Below, piece after piece: positions 43,432 through 52,950 of a DNA stretch of 64,000 nucleotides. The stretch covers positions 1-64,000 of the forward strand of contig CAKZUB010000065.1 in assembly GCA_937921505.1 (NCBI GenBank), given 5' to 3'. Every line of letters starts with the position of its first letter. Positions within the stretch are counted from its first letter, which is position 1. This stretch comes from an uncultured Clostridia bacterium (GTDB lineage: Bacteria; Bacillota; Clostridia; Lachnospirales; Cellulosilyticaceae). The notes below the pieces were generated by a model. That model was not told the DNA's origin, did no database searches, and worked only from the letters and a program-made list of their open reading frames with translations. A program made the position numbers and the translations under genes.

Positions 43432-45438
43432 ATGAGTAAACCAACCTATTATATCACTACCCCTATTTATTATCCAAGTAACAAACTGCATATAGGTCAT
43501 TCCTATACGACGGTAGCCGCAGATGCTATGGCAAGATATAAACGTCTTAGAGGTTATGATGTCATGTTTTTAACAGGTACAGATGAGCATGGACAAAAGA
43601 TAGAAAGACGTGCACAAGAAGAGGGGATAACTCCGCAGGTATTTGTGGATAACATTGTGGATTGGATTAAAGATCTGTGGAAAACTATGGACATTACGTA
43701 TGATAAATTTATCCGTACTACAGATGCCGAGCACAAGCAAGCGGTTCAAAAAATCTTCAAAACTCTTTATGATCAAGGAGATATTTATAAAAGCGAGTAT
43801 GAGGGCAAATATTGTACACCTTGTGAAACATTTTATACAGAGCATCAGCTTATAGATGGTAAATGTCCTGATTGTGGAAGACCTGTGGAATCTGTTAAAG
43901 AAGAGTCTTATTTCTTTAAGCTTTCGGCTTATCAAGATAAACTTATTAAACATATTGAAGATAACCCAGCGTTTATACAGCCTCAAACAAGACAAAATGA
44001 AATGATTAACAACTTTTTAAAACCAGGACTTGAAGATCTTTGTGTATCACGTACTTCTTTTAAATGGGGAGTGCCAGTAGAATTTGATCCAGGGCATGTG
44101 GTTTATGTGTGGATTGATGCACTTTCAAACTATATCTCAGCGCTTGGATATCTGAGTGAAGATGATGAAGCTTTCAAAAAGTATTGGCCCGCGGATGTTC
44201 ACCTAGTAGGTAAAGAGATTGTGCGTTTCCATACGATTATTTGGCCAGCACTACTTATGGCACTTGATCTTCCGCTGCCAGAACAAGTATTTGGGCATGG
44301 ATGGCTTGTTATAGATGGCGGAAAGATGAGTAAATCTGTAGGGAACGTAGTAGATCCAAGTATTCTTGTTGAACGCTACAGCAGCGATGCTATTCGTTAT
44401 TTTCTCCTTCGTGAAATAGCCTTTGGGCAAGATGGGAACTTTACCAATGAAGCACTTATTACAAGAATTAATTCAGACCTTGCAAATGATCTTGGTAATT
44501 TAACATCAAGAACTGTTGCAATGATTGAAAAATATTTTGAGGGTGGTACTTTGCCAGAAATGCAACAAGAAAATGAATTTGACACTGATATTAAAGCACT
44601 TGTTAAAAATCAAATTCAAAAAGCAGAAGAGAATATTGAAAAGCTCTTTTTTAATAATGCACTTGAAGATATATGGGTAATTATTAGAAGGCTTAATAAA
44701 TATATCGATGAAACAATGCCGTGGGTACTTGCAAAAGATGAGGCAAATAAACCAAAGCTTGCAGGGGTGCTTTATACTCTTTCAGAAGGACTTCGTGTTG
44801 TAAGTGTTATGATAGAGCCGTTTATGCCAAGAACGCCAGAGAAGATCTGGGGACAAATTGGACTTCAAAGAGGGGAACTTACTTCTTGGGATAGCATTTA
44901 TACATGGGGGACACTTCCAAAGACGACGACAGCTAAAAAAGGTGAAAATATGTTCCCTCGTATTGATAAAGAAAAAGAACTAGCAGCGCTAGAACTTGCC
45001 AATTCTCCTGTAGATACAAATCAAAAAGAAATTAAATCAGAGACTAAACCAGAAGCACAGGTAAAAGTTCAAGAGAAATCTGCTCAAAAAACTGAGGAAG
45101 TTAAACAATTAGAGTATATTACCATAGATGATTTTGCAAAAGTTGAGCTTAAAATAGGGGAAGTCATTGTATGTGAGCGTGTGCCTAAATCTGATAAACT
45201 TTTAGTTTCTCAAATTAAGATTGGAGAGGAAGTAAGACAAATCGTATCGGGGATTGCAACATATTATACGCCAGAAGAGTTTGTAGGCAAAAAGGTAGTT
45301 GTTGTAACAAATCTTAAACCAGTTAAGCTAAGAGGCATCTTATCAGAAGGGATGGTGCTTTGCGCAGTAGATGAAACAGGAAAACTAGTAGCAGTAGGGC
45401 CACTTGGAGATATTGTCAGTGGTTCAGAGGTTAGATAA
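43432..45438 (+). CDS. metG: methionyl-tRNA synthetase
   Basis: Charges tRNA-Met with methionine. The 668-residue class I enzyme has the HIGH motif (KLHIGHSYTT), the zinc-binding CxxC pairs (YCTPCETFY and KCPDCGRP), the KMSKS loop (GGKMSKSVGNVVDP), an anticodon-binding domain, a charged linker (about 530-565), and a C-terminal EMAP/Trbp111-type tRNA-binding domain (about 570-668, with KLRGILSEGMVLCA). This is the four-cysteine zinc type with the fused dimerisation domain. Regulated by the T-box leader. In Bacillus, metS is followed directly by tatD and yabE; here they lie 15 kb away. Confidence 0.97.
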   Translation: MSKPTYYITTPIYYPSNKLHIGHSYTTVAADAMARYKRLRGYDVMFLTGTDEHGQKIERRAQEEGITPQVFVDNIVDWIKDLWKTMDITYDKFIRTTDAEHKQAVQKIFKTLYDQGDIYKSEYEGKYCTPCETFYTEHQLIDGKCPDCGRPVESVKEESYFFKLSAYQDKLIKHIEDNPAFIQPQTRQNEMINNFLKPGLEDLCVSRTSFKWGVPVEFDPGHVVYVWIDALSNYISALGYLSEDDEAFKKYWPADVHLVGKEIVRFHTIIWPALLMALDLPLPEQVFGHGWLVIDGGKMSKSVGNVVDPSILVERYSSDAIRYFLLREIAFGQDGNFTNEALITRINSDLANDLGNLTSRTVAMIEKYFEGGTLPEMQQENEFDTDIKALVKNQIQKAEENIEKLFFNNALEDIWVIIRRLNKYIDETMPWVLAKDEANKPKLAGVLYTLSEGLRVVSVMIEPFMPRTPEKIWGQIGLQRGELTSWDSIYTWGTLPKTTTAKKGENMFPRIDKEKELAALELANSPVDTNQKEIKSETKPEAQVKVQEKSAQKTEEVKQLEYITIDDFAKVELKIGEVIVCERVPKSDKLLVSQIKIGEEVRQIVSGIATYYTPEEFVGKKVVVVTNLKPVKLRGILSEGMVLCAVDETGKLVAVGPLGDIVSGSEVR

Positions 45439-45479
45439 CATAAAGTATCTTTCGTAAATAGAGTTTCGTGTGAGGCAAA

Positions 45480-45524
45480 GAAAATGTCTAAAAGGTGAAC
45501 GCCTACTTTTTAGACATTTTCTTA
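45480..45524 (+). terminator. intrinsic terminator after metG
   Basis: GAAAATGTCTAAAA / TTTTAGACATTTTC, 14 bp stem, with a second inner pairing, followed by TTA. Confidence 0.75.
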
Positions 45525-45695
45525 TGGCGTAGCATATTAAGTAAAGTAATTTAAAAATACTTTGATTTTAATATAAAAAAATCTAAAGATGGATTAAAAA
45601 TCCAATTATTTATGGTACAATAAGAAGGTTGTCAGCATTAGTGACATATTAACAAGAGTAAAAATAGGTAAATGTAATAAGAAAGTAGGTAAGTT

Positions 45696-47795
45696 ATGAA
45701 AAAGAAATTTGCAGCTGTGTTAGCAGCTTGTATTGTTTTCACTAATAGTTTTAATGTTTTTTCACAGGAAATTAATACAACAATCAATAGCGAGGTTTTA
45801 TTAAATTCTAAAAAAGAGGTTGTTTTACAAGTAGATAATACGTTGGCAGTGATTAATGGTGTAGAAAAACAGTTGAGTACGCTTCCAAAAGTACTAAACG
45901 GAACGACGTATTTACCACTTAGATTTATCGTAGATGAACTTTTAGAGGCGAATTTAGAATGGCATGCTGTAGAAAAAAAGGCAAGTATTACAAGAGGAGA
46001 CAAAAAAGTAGAGGTGAAAATAGAAAGTACAGAAGGTTTTCTAAATGGAGAAAGGATCATACTACTAAGTGCACCTATTACAGATGGAGGTATTACTTAC
46101 CTTCCGCTTAGAGCTATGTCAAGTTTGTTTGATATAGAAGTAAGTTATGATGAGGCCACAAAAAAAATTACTTTGGTTAAAGAATCAGAGAGTAATGAAT
46201 CAGTTGTAGATATAAGCCCGACAGTATTTGCACACTTTTCGTTTGACCAGCCCAGATACACAGAAGGGCAAGAGGTTAAGGTAATCGATGAAAGCTTCGA
46301 TGAAACAGGTGAGGCTATAGTAGATAGGGTATGGAAGGTTAATTTTAATGAAAAACAAACAAGCAGGCAATTAGAAAATATATTTAAAGTACCTAAAGTA
46401 GGAACGTATGCTATTTCATTAAAAGTTAGAAATGCTAAAGGGATGTGGAGTGCATGGATAACCCAGCAGGTTGTTATTCATCCTAATTTAAAACCTGTTA
46501 TTACAAAATTCGAGACAAGTAAGAAAAGCTTTGCACAAGGAGAAAAATTAGAATTTACATATGAGTATGAGAATGAAGTATGGGAAAACATAAAAGCCGA
46601 GAGATGGACCTATAGAGAATTTGATGAGCCGCTTGCTAAGTCAGTGGTTGATAAGCCACAATTTATATTTGATGAAGGAAAATATATCGTCACACTTCAA
46701 TTACAAGATGACGCGGGTAATTGGTCGGATAGGCAGGAGACTGTGGTTTTTATTAATGAACAAGCCGGGCAAAAGGAATTAGAATTTAGATTTACAAAAG
46801 GAAGTATTGGAGATATTATTGATAACTTTAAGGATTTTAATTATCAAAACTATAAAGAGATTACCCCAAGTGTAACAACTTTTGGGGAAGGGTCTTTAAT
46901 GATGAGTGATTCGCCAGAAAGTGTTAAAGCGGTAGGGATACTTTATAAAGACACGTTAGAAGGCCCAGGCAGAATACTCATTCATCATTCTAATGAGTTT
47001 ACAGAAGAAGAAAATGCCAGAGAGAATAAAAGACTTGTACTCATGGCAGAAAATAAAACAGACGAACCTGCGAACTTCGTCATAGCAAATAGGATTATAA
47101 AGGGACCGGCAGAGGATGCACTCTATGTAGGGCAGCAACAACTTTTGGCTTATCTAAGAGGAGATGGATATAATTCTTATACGCTAAACCCTGGTGAAAA
47201 GATGTATATCTATGATTCAGGAGCTAGAAGATGGGGGAAGAATCAACTCATTTCAGGTAAAATGGACTTTTTTATTACAGGGAAAGTAACTTTTACAGTA
47301 GCTGCCATAGGCAAAAATACAACGATGGATGAGATCGAAGGACTTCCTAAGCTGCAAAAAGATATACATCCAAGAGGAACCTTTGGAGTTACTGATATTT
47401 ATCATCAAATAGAACTTATGGATAATGAACCCACAAAGCTTCTATTAGGTAAAGATGCCAGTGAATGGATTGAAGGCTATGATGCTATTACAGGAGAAGT
47501 AGTTAAAAACAGAGGAAATTTTGGTATTACATATCATCTTAAAATAACGGCAAAGCAAGATATAGGACTCATTCTTAATCCAAGAGGGGGTATATTTAGA
47601 GGAGCGATAAAATGGGATGGCAACAAAACTTATTTAGCACCAAGCAAAGGGTTTTTCTCAGGTCATAATAGTAAAGCGGTTATGATAGGCACTATGAAAG
47701 CTGGAGAAACAAGAACGCTTGAGTACATTCTTCCAAATGGCTCTGCTTCGCCGGTGCTTATAGGATTTATACCAAAAAGCTACTGGAATAAATAG
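45696..47795 (+). CDS. secreted stalk-domain (copper amine oxidase N-type) surface protein
   Basis: Exported protein of 699 residues with a signal peptide (about 1-24). Two copies of the copper amine oxidase N-terminal ('stalk') motif follow (about 30-160): NGTTYLPLRFIVDELLEANL and GGITYLPLRAMSSLFDIEVS. Next come two PKD-like beta modules (about 170-260 and 265-350), then a C-terminal region of about 340 residues, beta-rich, that I do not recognise. No LPXTG, SLH or other anchor is visible. Stalk domains in Clostridia mark wall-associated proteins of unknown function, and no catalytic residues can be assigned. Monocistronic. Confidence 0.75.
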   Translation: MKKKFAAVLAACIVFTNSFNVFSQEINTTINSEVLLNSKKEVVLQVDNTLAVINGVEKQLSTLPKVLNGTTYLPLRFIVDELLEANLEWHAVEKKASITRGDKKVEVKIESTEGFLNGERIILLSAPITDGGITYLPLRAMSSLFDIEVSYDEATKKITLVKESESNESVVDISPTVFAHFSFDQPRYTEGQEVKVIDESFDETGEAIVDRVWKVNFNEKQTSRQLENIFKVPKVGTYAISLKVRNAKGMWSAWITQQVVIHPNLKPVITKFETSKKSFAQGEKLEFTYEYENEVWENIKAERWTYREFDEPLAKSVVDKPQFIFDEGKYIVTLQLQDDAGNWSDRQETVVFINEQAGQKELEFRFTKGSIGDIIDNFKDFNYQNYKEITPSVTTFGEGSLMMSDSPESVKAVGILYKDTLEGPGRILIHHSNEFTEEENARENKRLVLMAENKTDEPANFVIANRIIKGPAEDALYVGQQQLLAYLRGDGYNSYTLNPGEKMYIYDSGARRWGKNQLISGKMDFFITGKVTFTVAAIGKNTTMDEIEGLPKLQKDIHPRGTFGVTDIYHQIELMDNEPTKLLLGKDASEWIEGYDAITGEVVKNRGNFGITYHLKITAKQDIGLILNPRGGIFRGAIKWDGNKTYLAPSKGFFSGHNSKAVMIGTMKAGETRTLEYILPNGSASPVLIGFIPKSYWNK

Positions 47796-47848
47796 AAAGA
47801 CCAATCAGATACTAGCTATATAATTATAAAGTAATGATGAATTTTAAG

Positions 47849-47892
47849 AATAGGACATGAGCTGGTATGTATCAGGCTCATGCCTTATTTTA
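47849..47892 (+). terminator. terminator after the stalk-domain gene
   Basis: AATAGGACATGAGC and GGCTCATGCCTTATT pair with one bulge, followed by TTATT. Confidence 0.6.
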
Positions 47893-47919
47893 TTTGAGTA
47901 GAAGAGTGTAACAAGCGAA

Positions 47920-47944
47920 GCTTGTGATATGCAATCGATATAAA
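47920..47944 (+). repeat. dispersed intergenic motif, copy 2
   Basis: GCTTGTGATATGCAAT followed by CGATATAAA. Preceded by AACAAGCGAAGCTTG, a small hairpin. See also copies at 40716 and 58497. Confidence 0.45.
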
Positions 47945-48013
47945 AAAGATTGAATTATATAAATAATTAATAAGCTATGATATAATTGTAATGAAACAAG
48001 AAAGGAGCTCAAA

Positions 48014-49063
48014 ATGGAAGAGACAAATACAAACAAAACTATGAGAGATACAGTAACACGGATAGGACTCATTATCTGCATTATAGTTATAACGACATGG
48101 ATTACATATGACCGCGTGGGGTTTCTAGGGACTATTCCGTTAATTATTATTATTCCCTTCTTCTTAAGATTGTTTTTTGCGGGTGGATTAGTTATGGTAG
48201 TTACGGCTTTCATTACTAGCCTTTTGGCAGCATTCATAAAAGATGATTTAGGAAATGGGATTCTCTTTATACCAGGGATATTAATAGCTGTTTTTTCGGG
48301 AGCCTTATTGGCAAAAGGAATAACAAATAAAGACAAAAGTAAGCATAGGATCTTTATAGGAATAGGGGTGCTAGCGGTTATATTTGCGGGAATGAACTAC
48401 GCTGAAATTTGGGGAGATCCTATAAGTTACTTAAAAGCTAAGTCAAATATACAAACTTATATTAATGAAAATTATGGTGGACGATTAGCGATAAAAGAGA
48501 TGAGACGGAGTTTTTTGAAGATGAATGGGTATTATGCCGATGTGGTACAGAAGGAAGATACCAGGAATAAATCAACTATTTATTATGGAGATAGGGGCTA
48601 TATTAGCGATAGATATTACGATGAAACAACGGAGAATATGAATAAGCAAGTCAGTGAGGCACTTATCTCGCTTATTGAAAACCAAACAGATTTAACATAT
48701 TATGATATACACCTTATTGTTAATGCAGAAATTCCGCTGGCTAAGTATGACCTTGATGACAGGTTTTTAGGACATGAAGCAATAAGTGTAGATATTCAGC
48801 TGCAGCCTGATTATAGTTGGAAGCAAAAAGATAGTGAGCAGACAGAGGTAAGAGTCTATAGCAGTAAAGAAGCTTTTGCAGAGGACGCCTATAAAATCAT
48901 TACGGTACTACAAAATTCCAAGTATCAGTATAAAGAAGTTGAAATTTATTATTATCTGGAAGATGGTAATACGATTTATGAAATCCTATTGAAAGATGGA
49001 GAGTCTATTCATTCACTTGGGCAAGTAATAGAGCGTGTGCAGATGGCAAACCACTCAAAATAA
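48014..49063 (+). CDS. membrane protein with external C-terminal domain, unknown
   Basis: A 349-residue protein not assigned to a family with confidence. Four hydrophobic segments lie in residues 13-135. The rest is a soluble domain of about 210 residues beginning YLKAKSNIQTYINENYGGRL, with an internal segment GYISDRYYDETTENMNKQ resembling the YfjL/lipoprotein-like 'Y..eky.g' domains of Bacillus. AAGGAGC precedes the ATG. It is followed immediately by a very strong terminator that also serves the convergent chemoreceptor gene. Confidence 0.65.
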   Translation: MEETNTNKTMRDTVTRIGLIICIIVITTWITYDRVGFLGTIPLIIIIPFFLRLFFAGGLVMVVTAFITSLLAAFIKDDLGNGILFIPGILIAVFSGALLAKGITNKDKSKHRIFIGIGVLAVIFAGMNYAEIWGDPISYLKAKSNIQTYINENYGGRLAIKEMRRSFLKMNGYYADVVQKEDTRNKSTIYYGDRGYISDRYYDETTENMNKQVSEALISLIENQTDLTYYDIHLIVNAEIPLAKYDLDDRFLGHEAISVDIQLQPDYSWKQKDSEQTEVRVYSSKEAFAEDAYKIITVLQNSKYQYKEVEIYYYLEDGNTIYEILLKDGESIHSLGQVIERVQMANHSK

Positions 49064-49113
49064 AAAAGGATGTACAAGAAGTCGGGTTAAGACTTCCTGT
49101 ACATCCTTTTTAT
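49063..49113. terminator. strong bidirectional terminator
   Basis: AAAAAGGATGTACA and TGTACATCCTTTTT extend through GAAGTC / GACTTC to about 20 bp with one mismatch. A and T tracts on both sides. Confidence 0.85.
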
Positions 49114-49158
49114 ATTTGCTTGCATTTATTTGGCACGGCTTGCATGCAGCTAGAGAGA

Positions 49159-51225
49159 CTATATAATAAATTTTTCAATGCCTTCTTTTAATTTATTTGC
49201 ACTTTCTTTTGAAGCTAAAACTTGTTCCATAACCTCAGAGGATTTGATGTTTACCTGAGATACTTTGTTAGCAATATTCGTTATACCACATGCGCCTTCG
49301 TTGGCTGTTTGTGCTATAGCGTCAATAGCTTCTAGAACATTTTGAACTGAACTTAAAAGCTGTTCAGATGTGGTACTGAATTCAGATACCAAAAGATCAA
49401 CAAACTTAGCATCTTCACTATACTTTTCACCTACATCTAACATAACTTGGTAATCATTTTCTACATCAGTAGACATAAATGTCAACAAACTATTAGAGTG
49501 AGAGGAAAGATTATCGACACATCCTGTTACTCTAGTGGTTACACTTTGTATTTTAAGAACGGTATCTTTTGATTGCTCAGCTAGTTTTCTAATTTCATCA
49601 GCTACTACTGAAAAGCCTCTGCCACTTTCACCGGCTCTTGCGGCTTCGATAGCTGCATTTAATGCAAGTAAATTGGTTTGTTCAGCAATTTGCATAATGG
49701 AATCAGATAAGATATTAATCTGATTGACTACTTTTGAATCATCAATAGCTTGTTTTAATTGATTTTTGGTATTAGCAAAGATTTCATGAGTCTTCTTTTG
49801 TGCAGCGTGAACATTTTCCTTAGTTTGTACTGCTCTTTTGCTGATTTCTCGAGCAGAAGATGCGCCATTTAGGGATTTTTCTGCGATATACTCAGCAGCT
49901 TTTTTGATTTCTAGAGATGTTGCAGCCATCTCCTGGGAAGACGCAGCCGTTTCTTGCATACTTGCAGCAAGTTCCTCCGTTGTAGCAGATACTTCTTCTA
50001 AGTTGCTATTTAAAATATTGGCATTATTTATAGCTAGAGCAACTTCAGAATTTATGTTATGCGCTTCATTTTTAATACTATTAACTAAAAGCTTTAAAGA
50101 ATCTTTTACTTCGTTTATACCTCTGGCCATTGTACCTATTTCATCTGCTCTAGATAAAAACTTAGAATCAACAGTGAGTGAAAAATCTCCGTTTGCAAGC
50201 GTTCGTAAGTATTCAGATGATTTCTTTATTGGATGAGCAATTCTTCTTGTAGTAATACTTATTAAAAAAATTGTTATGGCTAACATAAGTACAGAGATCA
50301 TTAAAACTGTAAAGGATATTTTTTTAGCACCTGATGATAATTCTTTTTCTGACATAAATGATGCTAAAATCCAGTCTGTTCCATTAACTTTATAGGGATT
50401 AACGATAAAACTTTCACCGTTGATAGTCACGTGAAAGGCCTTCAAATCTTCATCTAGGAGACTTTCGAGTCCTGTTATTTGAGTTTCTTCTATTGTTTTA
50501 AAATTGTTATCAGGATTATTACCATCGGCCATAACAACGCCTGTGCTATGAACAATCATAGAAAATCCAGTTTTACCTGTCTTCATTTCACTTAACATAT
50601 CACTAAGAGCAGATTGCTGTACATCAAGACCAATGACGCCTATTACCTTACCGCTTTGATCTGTAAATGAACGAACATTACTTATAATTAATGAATTTGT
50701 AATAGTATCTAAATAAGGCTCGGTTCTTATAATATTACCATTCCCAGCTAAACCAGATGTATACCAGGGTCTTTGTGTAGGATCATAACTTTCTGAGTTA
50801 GTAGTTTCAGGCCACTGTAAGTAGCCGCTATCATGAGTTCCAAAATAAAGATACATTGTTTCGGGGTGTGTTTGTGCATAGTGTTCAAAAACTTCATATA
50901 TTTGTTGTTCGAGTCCTCCGTTTTTAGAAGGTGTCATTTGAGTGACATCAGTAGTATTTTCGTAGGAGGTAATAGAAGAATCAGCCTCCATAACTAACGG
51001 ATTTTGAGCCATCATAGTAAGGTTTTTATCTACTTGGCTATAAAAAACACTGATGGCATTTTCAACAATTTTCATTTGTTCACTAGAGTTATTTAAGTAG
51101 TCATTTTTAGATTGTGTAGTTACTCTTATACTAACTACAGTTCCAACAGCTATTAGTGTAAGCAGTGTGACAATAAGTGAAACGGTGAAAAACTGCATCT
51201 GGATACTTTTGAATTTCATTTTCAT
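49159..51225 (-). CDS. methyl-accepting chemotaxis protein with dCache sensor
   Basis: Transmembrane chemoreceptor of 688 residues from the ATG at 51225; AGGAGG stands before it, and the ten-residue longer form lies across that site. The first membrane segment is about 10-32. A large external double-Cache ligand domain (about 35-285) has the family signature [14 protein letters not shown]. The second membrane segment is about 290-315, then HAMP, and a signalling coiled coil with the invariant hairpin tip [19 protein letters not shown]. dCache domains mostly bind amino acids or similar small molecules. No other chemotaxis gene is nearby. The 302-base gap upstream is AT-rich with no gene. Confidence 0.93.
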   Translation of the reverse strand: MKMKFKSIQMQFFTVSLIVTLLTLIAVGTVVSIRVTTQSKNDYLNNSSEQMKIVENAISVFYSQVDKNLTMMAQNPLVMEADSSITSYENTTDVTQMTPSKNGGLEQQIYEVFEHYAQTHPETMYLYFGTHDSGYLQWPETTNSESYDPTQRPWYTSGLAGNGNIIRTEPYLDTITNSLIISNVRSFTDQSGKVIGVIGLDVQQSALSDMLSEMKTGKTGFSMIVHSTGVVMADGNNPDNNFKTIEETQITGLESLLDEDLKAFHVTINGESFIVNPYKVNGTDWILASFMSEKELSSGAKKISFTVLMISVLMLAITIFLISITTRRIAHPIKKSSEYLRTLANGDFSLTVDSKFLSRADEIGTMARGINEVKDSLKLLVNSIKNEAHNINSEVALAINNANILNSNLEEVSATTEELAASMQETAASSQEMAATSLEIKKAAEYIAEKSLNGASSAREISKRAVQTKENVHAAQKKTHEIFANTKNQLKQAIDDSKVVNQINILSDSIMQIAEQTNLLALNAAIEAARAGESGRGFSVVADEIRKLAEQSKDTVLKIQSVTTRVTGCVDNLSSHSNSLLTFMSTDVENDYQVMLDVGEKYSEDAKFVDLLVSEFSTTSEQLLSSVQNVLEAIDAIAQTANEGACGITNIANKVSQVNIKSSEVMEQVLASKESANKLKEGIEKFII

Positions 51226-51557
51226 AACTAATTCCTCCTGAAGTGTGAAGTGCAATTTTTTTGGTAGTCAGAATAAAGTGATTCTTTAATCTTAAGCTAT
51301 TTTCGTATAGCTTGCAATATACTTATTATATTACAATATTTGAGAATATTTTACAAGATATAGTATAATTATTAAAAATTATTAAAAAATATGTCTTTTA
51401 TAAGATATAATAGTGTAATTTCATTTTATACAAAAACAATATATAAATCTAAGTTATTCATCTATAAAAAAATTTATTACGATGATTTCACATCATGTAT
51501 ATCGTAAATAACTTAAATTAAAGGATATGAGATCTATGTTAAGGAGTTAGTGAATAA

Positions 51558-52760
51558 TTAGTTACTTAATTGTCTGTAAGCATGGGGGGAAGTATCCATG
51601 TACTTATTAAACATTTTAATATAGTAGCTTTGATTACAAAACTGATAGAATACAGCAATATCAGCAATAGATTCATTGCTATATTTTAAGAAATAAGTAG
51701 ATTCTTCGATGCGTCTTTTGATAATGTATTGAAAAAGAGTTATCCCTACCTCTTTTTTAAATAAGGCACTCAGATAATTAGGGTGTACATAAACATTAGC
51801 AGCAATATCGTGAAGGGTTAACTTCTCACAGAGGTGATTCATAATATAAGTCATTGTATTGCGAATAACAAGGGAAAACTTGAAGGTGCTTACATGATTA
51901 ACCTTTTCGATAAAAGTTTCAACCATTCTATGTTCAAGTTTATCAAGTGCAGACATAGAGTTTGTGTTTTCTATTTCAAAGATAAAAGCATCACTTAGAT
52001 TAAAGGCATCATCATCGGTAACGCCGCCTTTTATAGCAGCTCTTGTGAAAATTGTGCAAGAGCAGATAAGAGAATTTTTGAGTGAGCGTAATGGATTATC
52101 CGAAAGTTTAGCGCGACTTAGTGAGTTGATTTCTGAAAGAATCTTAGAGGCATTGGCTTTGGTACCACTTTTTATCAATTTAATAATAAATTGCTCTAAA
52201 AAGTAAGGTGGATGTTGAAACATATTTAATCTATTTTTATAGGTTGTAACAAAATAGTTCTCGGGCATAGAAGGAGCTGATAAAGTAGGTTGCTCAGATG
52301 AAGTGTCATAAACAGGATTAAAAAGGTTAAGCAGTAACTTATTTATATAGAAGCAATGAGTAGTATCTACAATACTAAGATTTGAGAAGTAATTTTGAAG
52401 TTTACTCTTTAACTTAATAGAAAGAGAGTGATTTTTAATAAGGTTAGAAAGCTTTAAGTCATACATTACTTCCTCTAAGAAAGGACCTATTATAAGGACA
52501 TCTGATGCACCCAGTTCAAATATTATAAAACATTCATAGTAATCGTTAGATATGTACTGGCATGTTAAAAATTGATTAGGACTAAAAGTGAGTTCAGAAT
52601 GATCTGAACCATTATGGATTAAATCGGCTACACCCATAGACTTTTCGGGAAAATGATAAGTTAGTAAATTATTGCCATACAAGCCAATAGGAAGTTTTGT
52701 GAAATGATGAAAAATCTCTATCTTTTCTAAAATGATGTGTTGAGGACAACTGTGTTCCAT
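51558..52760 (-). CDS. AraC-family transcriptional regulator
   Basis: A 400-residue regulator starting at the ATG at 52760, placed eight bases after GAGGAG. The N-terminal 290 residues are a poorly conserved sensor region. The C-terminal AraC DNA-binding domain (about 300-400) has two helix-turn-helix units: LTLHDIAANVYVHPNYLSAL, then SIADIAVFYQFCNQSYYIKM, and the closing F-x-x-Y-x-D-x-S-P-xx-YR motif. It is divergent from a GH65 phosphorylase/phosphoglucomutase operon across 190 bases, and probably senses the cognate disaccharide or a phosphorylated sugar. Confidence 0.9.
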   Translation of the reverse strand: MEHSCPQHIILEKIEIFHHFTKLPIGLYGNNLLTYHFPEKSMGVADLIHNGSDHSELTFSPNQFLTCQYISNDYYECFIIFELGASDVLIIGPFLEEVMYDLKLSNLIKNHSLSIKLKSKLQNYFSNLSIVDTTHCFYINKLLLNLFNPVYDTSSEQPTLSAPSMPENYFVTTYKNRLNMFQHPPYFLEQFIIKLIKSGTKANASKILSEINSLSRAKLSDNPLRSLKNSLICSCTIFTRAAIKGGVTDDDAFNLSDAFIFEIENTNSMSALDKLEHRMVETFIEKVNHVSTFKFSLVIRNTMTYIMNHLCEKLTLHDIAANVYVHPNYLSALFKKEVGITLFQYIIKRRIEESTYFLKYSNESIADIAVFYQFCNQSYYIKMFNKYMDTSPHAYRQLSN

Positions 52761-52950
52761 AAAAATCACTCCTCGTTAAGTATAAGTTATAGGTATATTA
52801 TCATTAATATTATAATACTTTTGTTAAAATAATAAAATACTAATTACTTTAAACGTTATAGTATTAATTTATAACCACTTAATACAAGTGAAAAATATCA
52901 TACAGTGCCAGAAGCGGTATCGGGGGCTGTGAAGGAGTAGTGAATGAGAT

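Noticed and set aside
45638-46060. Minus-strand frame opposite the start of the stalk-domain gene
   Set aside because: It is antisense to a signal peptide and well-formed stalk motifs and has no ribosome binding site, so it is a shadow frame.
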